Source: Chiua virens
Taxonomy: Eukaryota; Basidiomycota; Agaricomycetes; Boletales; Boletaceae
Reading direction: 5' to 3'
DNA: 64,000 nucleotides
NCBI GenBank assembly: GCA_019787685.1
Contig: JAHNUO010000053.1
Coordinates: forward strand, 44,596-108,595
Shown: one piece after another, positions 60,377 to 64,000 of the stretch
Layout: every line of letters starts with the position of its first letter
Numbering within the stretch: the first letter of the stretch is position 1
The notes under the pieces: generated by a model
What the model was told of the DNA's origin: nothing
Seen by the model: the letters and a program-made list of their open reading frames with translations, nothing else
The model's database searches: none
Program-made: the position numbers and the translations under genes

Positions 60377-62067
60377 CTAACTAGGTGTGACAACAGACCT
60401 CTTCTGTTGTAACACCAGTCCCAAGGTGTGAGTTCACAATGTCATTCTGATTGAGGACAACACAAGTGCTAAGAAGACCTCAATCAACACACCAAGGTTT
60501 GTCTTTAGGTGGCTAGGGTGTCTATCCAGGAATTCAAGGATCCATGTGCAGCTAGTAAGGGTGGACATGTGGGATGGAATACATAGAGTTGTAGAGTTGA
60601 AGGCTTGCATTGTGATATTGGTGATCAGGGCTAGAACAATTGTTAAAAAGAAAAGGATACAATGACAATGAGTTTGAAGGTGTATGATTGCTCAAATTTC
60701 ATCTAGATTAAATTGTGCTTTCAGATCAGTGTTGATGTTAATGTCCATGTTTATTTTGTCACAAATGATACTTTGTCATCATGTACAATATCTTGTGCAG
60801 GTTGAATTTGAATTTTGGATTTTGAATTGTGAGTCTAAACCAACTCTTAAGCATAATGGTTTTGTGCTTTGTGGGCTTAGCTATCTAAATTACTTAATGG
60901 AAGGGTCAAAGTGCCTGAAAGTTATGTAAAGTGAATGTAATATTTGCTGATGTCTGAGAAATGTATGTGCAAGTGTTTCAACCAAGAATTGATGTGCAAG
61001 GATCTATACAAGGCCAAGGAAATCACTGAGGCACACTTGCACAAGACAGGTGCTTGGGACAAGTTGAGTGCCAAGCAGAAACAGCTTGTTGAGAAGATGG
61101 TGCTCAATGGGAAGCAAGCTGGGTTGACACTTGAGGAGGAGGAGGATAAGGAAAAGCTCAAGCTATTTAAGGATGATCTCTCAGATGCCTGTTTGAAGTT
61201 CATGGTATGTATGTAGCTGGGCTCAGTGTGTGCACAAGTAGGTGTTGAATCAGATGTGATTTCACAGCAAAACTTTAACAAGAAGAATGTAAGTTGACCC
61301 TGCTACTTATCCATATTGATTATTATAATGCTTCTTGCAAGGTCACATCTCCCCTACATGCAAAGAACCTGATGTTGTCCCAGAGGACATGATCTCTGGA
61401 TACACCTAGCACACAGAAGGTGGTAAAGTGCTGTACAAAGTCATCTTCAAGACACCTGATATCTTTAGTGTTGTAAGTGTTGCACCAGTAGTCATCAAAT
61501 CCTAGACATGTTACCACTTTAGCACTTTCCAATTGTCAGTAGTTGTGTTATACCATCACCCTACATCTTCCACATCCACCCTTGTCCCTTCTTCTAATTG
61601 TCCAAGTTATCATAAAGCATGCCAAATAATATTGGCACATCAGACACATCAAGCTCTGGGCATTGAAGCAAGAACTGTACAGTACATGGGTAGATGAAAT
61701 TCAATGGGTAAAAATGTTGTGGAGAGCATGTAGTAGGATGAACATCACAAATGTGTGGGCTGTTGCAGTGAGTCATTCATATTTTCAGACAGATCTAATA
61801 TGTTCTTGAGTAGCCATAATATGTATGCAACTTGAGGCATTTCATGCACATTTAATTTCTGATCCAGAAGGATTCATATAAATCAATCAACCTTTACTTA
61901 TATTTCCTTCCAGAGACTTGCAATCTGGTGGAGAACTGTCTCACATATGTTCAGGTCTTTTAAGGAGAGACATTGAATGAGGAGACTCTATCATGATAGG
62001 GCTACCTTGTATGTTATCTTGCAATGCAGATACCAGTTGAGCTCTTCTTGTGCCTGAGAGCTCCAAC
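60377..62067. other. Gene-poor DNA with one short lysine-rich frame
   Basis: A plus-strand frame at 60944-61216 (EITEAHLHKTGAWDKLSAKQ, then LVEKMVLNGKQAGLTLEEEE) has coding-like texture and high Lys/Glu content, but I do not recognise it. It lacks neighbours that would define it and may be a transposon-protein relic. The rest is featureless. Confidence 0.3.
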
Positions 62068-62426
62068 TCCAAGAAAACTTTGTTAGGAGTCCTCTGGCAT
62101 CGATTCATGGGGTTTATATACTACATGGATGTCAGAGTTCTAATCTGAGTATGAACTATACAGTGCAATGCTATTAGATGATAAGAGAATGAGCCATAGA
62201 TAAGAAACATAGCCTTGCACAGATATCTGGTGGGTTGTGAGTCATGATGAGTAACATGTGAATACACATGTAGGAGTCGAGTCATAAGAAGCATGACTGT
62301 AGGAGAATGCTGTGTTTATGCGGCAGCCAATAGGATATGATCTGTGGATAGCCTTAACATGAGGCATTAGACTTAGAAAAGATTGAAGCATGATCCATAG
62401 AAGGGTAAAACATTGAGCTTGTAACA
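62068..62426 (-). mobile_element. 5'-truncated LTR of the same family
   Basis: The reverse complement begins TGTTACAAGCTCAATGTTTT and follows the 59980-60376 copy (GGCTATCCACAGATCATATC-type block, CCATGAATCGATGCCAGAGG) until about 62068, where similarity ends. It abuts the Tc1 transposase relic on the right without a gap. Confidence 0.65.
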
Positions 62427-63010
62427 GCTACAAATTGGTCTCTGGTATGGTCTGATGAGACCAAAATCAATTGTATTGGGTCAGATGGCAGGAAATGGGC
62501 TTGGAAAAAGGCAGGAGAGGGCCTTAGTGATAGGATTGTGCAGGGTACAGTCAAGTTTGGGGAAGGTTCAGTGATGATATAGGGTTGTATGAGTTGGGAA
62601 GGGGTTGAAATGGCTTGCAAGATTGATGGTAAGATGGATGCTACCCTCTATGTGTAGATTTTAGAGTATGATCTCTAACAAACCCTGGGGGATTTTGGAT
62701 TTTTTCCAGAGAACATTATCTTTCAACAAGATAATGATCCCAAACATACCAGTAGGAAGGCCAAGGAGTAATTTGAGGAGCATGGATTTGAGTCATGGTA
62801 TGGCCCTGCTTCGCCCCCAGATCTTAATCCCATAGAACATCTATGGTTCATCCTTAAAATTTGGGAGAGGAATTCAAGCAGAGTGGTATCAGATTGGGGC
62901 AGAGGAGTGTCAAAGGTTGATTGAGAGTATGCCCAGGAGGGTTCAGGAGGTTATCAAGGCCAAAGGAAGGTATACTTGTACTAATTACCATACCCATGAT
63001 ATCAGCAACC
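62427..63010 (+). pseudogene. Tc1/mariner transposase C-terminal relic
   Basis: Plus-strand pieces contain the DDE/D catalytic motifs in order: VWSDETKINCIGSDGRKW (first Asp), VKFGEGSVMI followed by a stop in place of the usual Trp, FQQDNDPKHTSRKAKE (second Asp) and PDLNPIEHLWFILK (third acidic position). Then come fragments near ERVVSDWGRG and VIKAKG. At least four stops (near 62580, 62658, 62679, 62769) and a frame change near 62870 inactivate it. The N-terminal DNA-binding half was replaced by the LTR at 62068-62426. Confidence 0.78.
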
Positions 63011-63204
63011 AAATTGTTGCAATGACTAGAGTAACTTAAAATGGCAGTATCTTCGCAGCCACTGGGCCAACTCACATGACCCAGAGACCAATTTGTAGCC
63101 AAGAATTTGTATGTTATTTGGTCTCACCAGAGCTAAGTGAAATTCTCATGAGTGTCTGTGGTGTGCTACACACACCATATTAGCGTCAAACATTGCAACA
63201 GTTT

Positions 63205-63441
63205 TGTTGCTCACTGAATTGCATGATAAGGTGTGAGTCAATAAGAGTCATAGATAAGGGCATAGCCTTGCACTGCTGGTGATGAGTCAGTGATAAGAGA
63301 AATGAATGATAAGAGGACATGAGGTGATGAATACTGTGTTTATGTGATAGCCAATTGGATATGATCCTTTGGACAGCCTTGGCATGAGGTATGATATGCT
63401 GTAATAGCATTAGAAAGGGTTGAAACATCAAGATTATAACA
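63205..63441 (-). mobile_element. 3' LTR (truncated) of a Gypsy element entering from the right
   Basis: The reverse complement starts TGTTATAATCTTGATGTTTC immediately after a polypurine tract (ACAGACAGGGGGTAGTG, reading minus). It follows the family LTR (CCTCATGCCAAGGCTGTCC) and ends around 63205. The tract and the adjacent pol end identify it as a 3' LTR rather than a solo LTR. Confidence 0.68.
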
Positions 63442-64000
63442 CTACCCCCTGTCTGTGATTAGACTCCAGATGATCTAAGGTTTCATAATTGAGATGATGG
63501 AGACTATTCTTATTTTTGGTTATGGTTTTATCGTCATAATGTTGGAATATGGAGTTGAATTCAGTGTGGATAACTTTTAATCTCTATGGTGCTTCAGGGT
63601 GTGCCTTGTGAAAGTTGGCAATAAGTTCCTGAGTGTTTGTAAAATTCTTTAGTAGTTGCCATGTGTGTTTATCTTCTTCATAACCCTTTCAGTGTATGAG
63701 ATATCCAAGGTGGCGACCCTTCATTCTGGAGTCAACAATGTATTCCACTTCAAATTCTTCTTCTTTGTCATCTCTGATTATGATAGAACATGGTTTGTAA
63801 ACTGGCTGATCAGGTAGATGTTCCTTATAAAGTTTGACCTGAGAAATGTTTACAACTGGATGAATGTGCATAGTGCATGGGAGTCAAGGTTTAATAGCAT
63901 TTGGGCCATGCATAGAGATTATGTCATAGGGTCCAATTCACTTGTCTATGAATTTGGGGTGTTGTTTTATTTTAAGGTTTGCAGTGGAGAGCCGACTTTT
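63442..64000 (-). pseudogene. Gypsy polyprotein, integrase C-terminus, relic
   Basis: On the minus strand, LKIKQHPKFIDK, IGPYDIIS and MHIHPVVNISQVKLYKEHLP then DQPVYKP and EEEFEVEYIVDSRMKGRHLG match the GPY/F module and chromodomain entry of Gypsy integrases. Stops fall where related elements have arginine or similar codons (TGA after FIDK and after AIKP), consistent with CpG deamination. The chromodomain body after LGYLIH is lost. The element continues beyond the right edge of the window. Confidence 0.72.

Overview
The window comes from a filamentous basidiomycete, very probably an Agaricomycete. The evidence is dense short introns (about 45-60 bp, GT..AG), host-gene relics that read as Agaricomycete versions (condensin SMC4, class V chitin synthase with a myosin-like motor, a flavin halogenase, a GH92 mannosidase), lineage-typical families (Crinkler-type effector with a kinase tail, integrase-core protein, TET/JBP-like dioxygenase), and Gypsy, Tc1/mariner and pogo-like elements. 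The species cannot be named from the sequence. Identifications rest on my recognition of protein families; no search was run.

There are two interleaved compartments. Compartment one (about 1-33.3 kb and 45.9-52.5 kb) has balanced base composition, is CpG-containing and is packed end to end with truncated or frameshifted copies of conserved genes. In order these are: P450 (-), SMC4 (+), chitin synthase motor domain (+), alpha/beta hydrolase (+), an unidentified Ser/Pro-rich protein (-), O-acetylhomoserine sulfhydrylase (+), integrase-core protein (-), coatomer beta-prime (-), TET/JBP-like dioxygenase (-), SCY1-like pseudokinase (-), KLHDC4-type kelch protein (+), ISWI remodeler lacking its ATPase (+), halogenase (+), chitin synthase catalytic piece (+), BEACH-WD40 (+), an Agaricomycete-specific protein (-) and a Crinkler-like gene (+). 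After a repeat block come EMC1 (+), an AIG1-like GTPase (-) and GH92 (+). Only the Crinkler-like gene (four exons, 693 codons, uninterrupted) and probably the TET/JBP-like gene look functional. The integrase gene is one base from being open.

Compartment two (33.3-45.9 kb and 52.5-64 kb) is AT-rich or repeat-rich and almost free of CpG. It holds four minisatellite blocks (80-bp, about 73/70-bp, irregular, and 50-bp units), several copies of one LTR family, Gypsy gag/protease and integrase relics, a Tc1 transposase relic and a short pogo/Tigger-like element. Two solo LTRs with clean 5-bp target duplications are still CpG-rich, so they look younger than the arrays around them. This is the pattern expected from cytosine methylation followed by deamination. 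It is notable that a candidate 5-methylcytosine oxidase (TET/JBP-like) lies in the same window.

A short palindromic element of 63-74 bp occurs at least three times, each time at or next to a break between unrelated gene pieces. Two of the copies sit beside the two separated halves of a class V chitin synthase. I read the left part as a gene graveyard assembled by repeated duplication, truncation and joining, in which a few selfish or defence-like genes remain intact.
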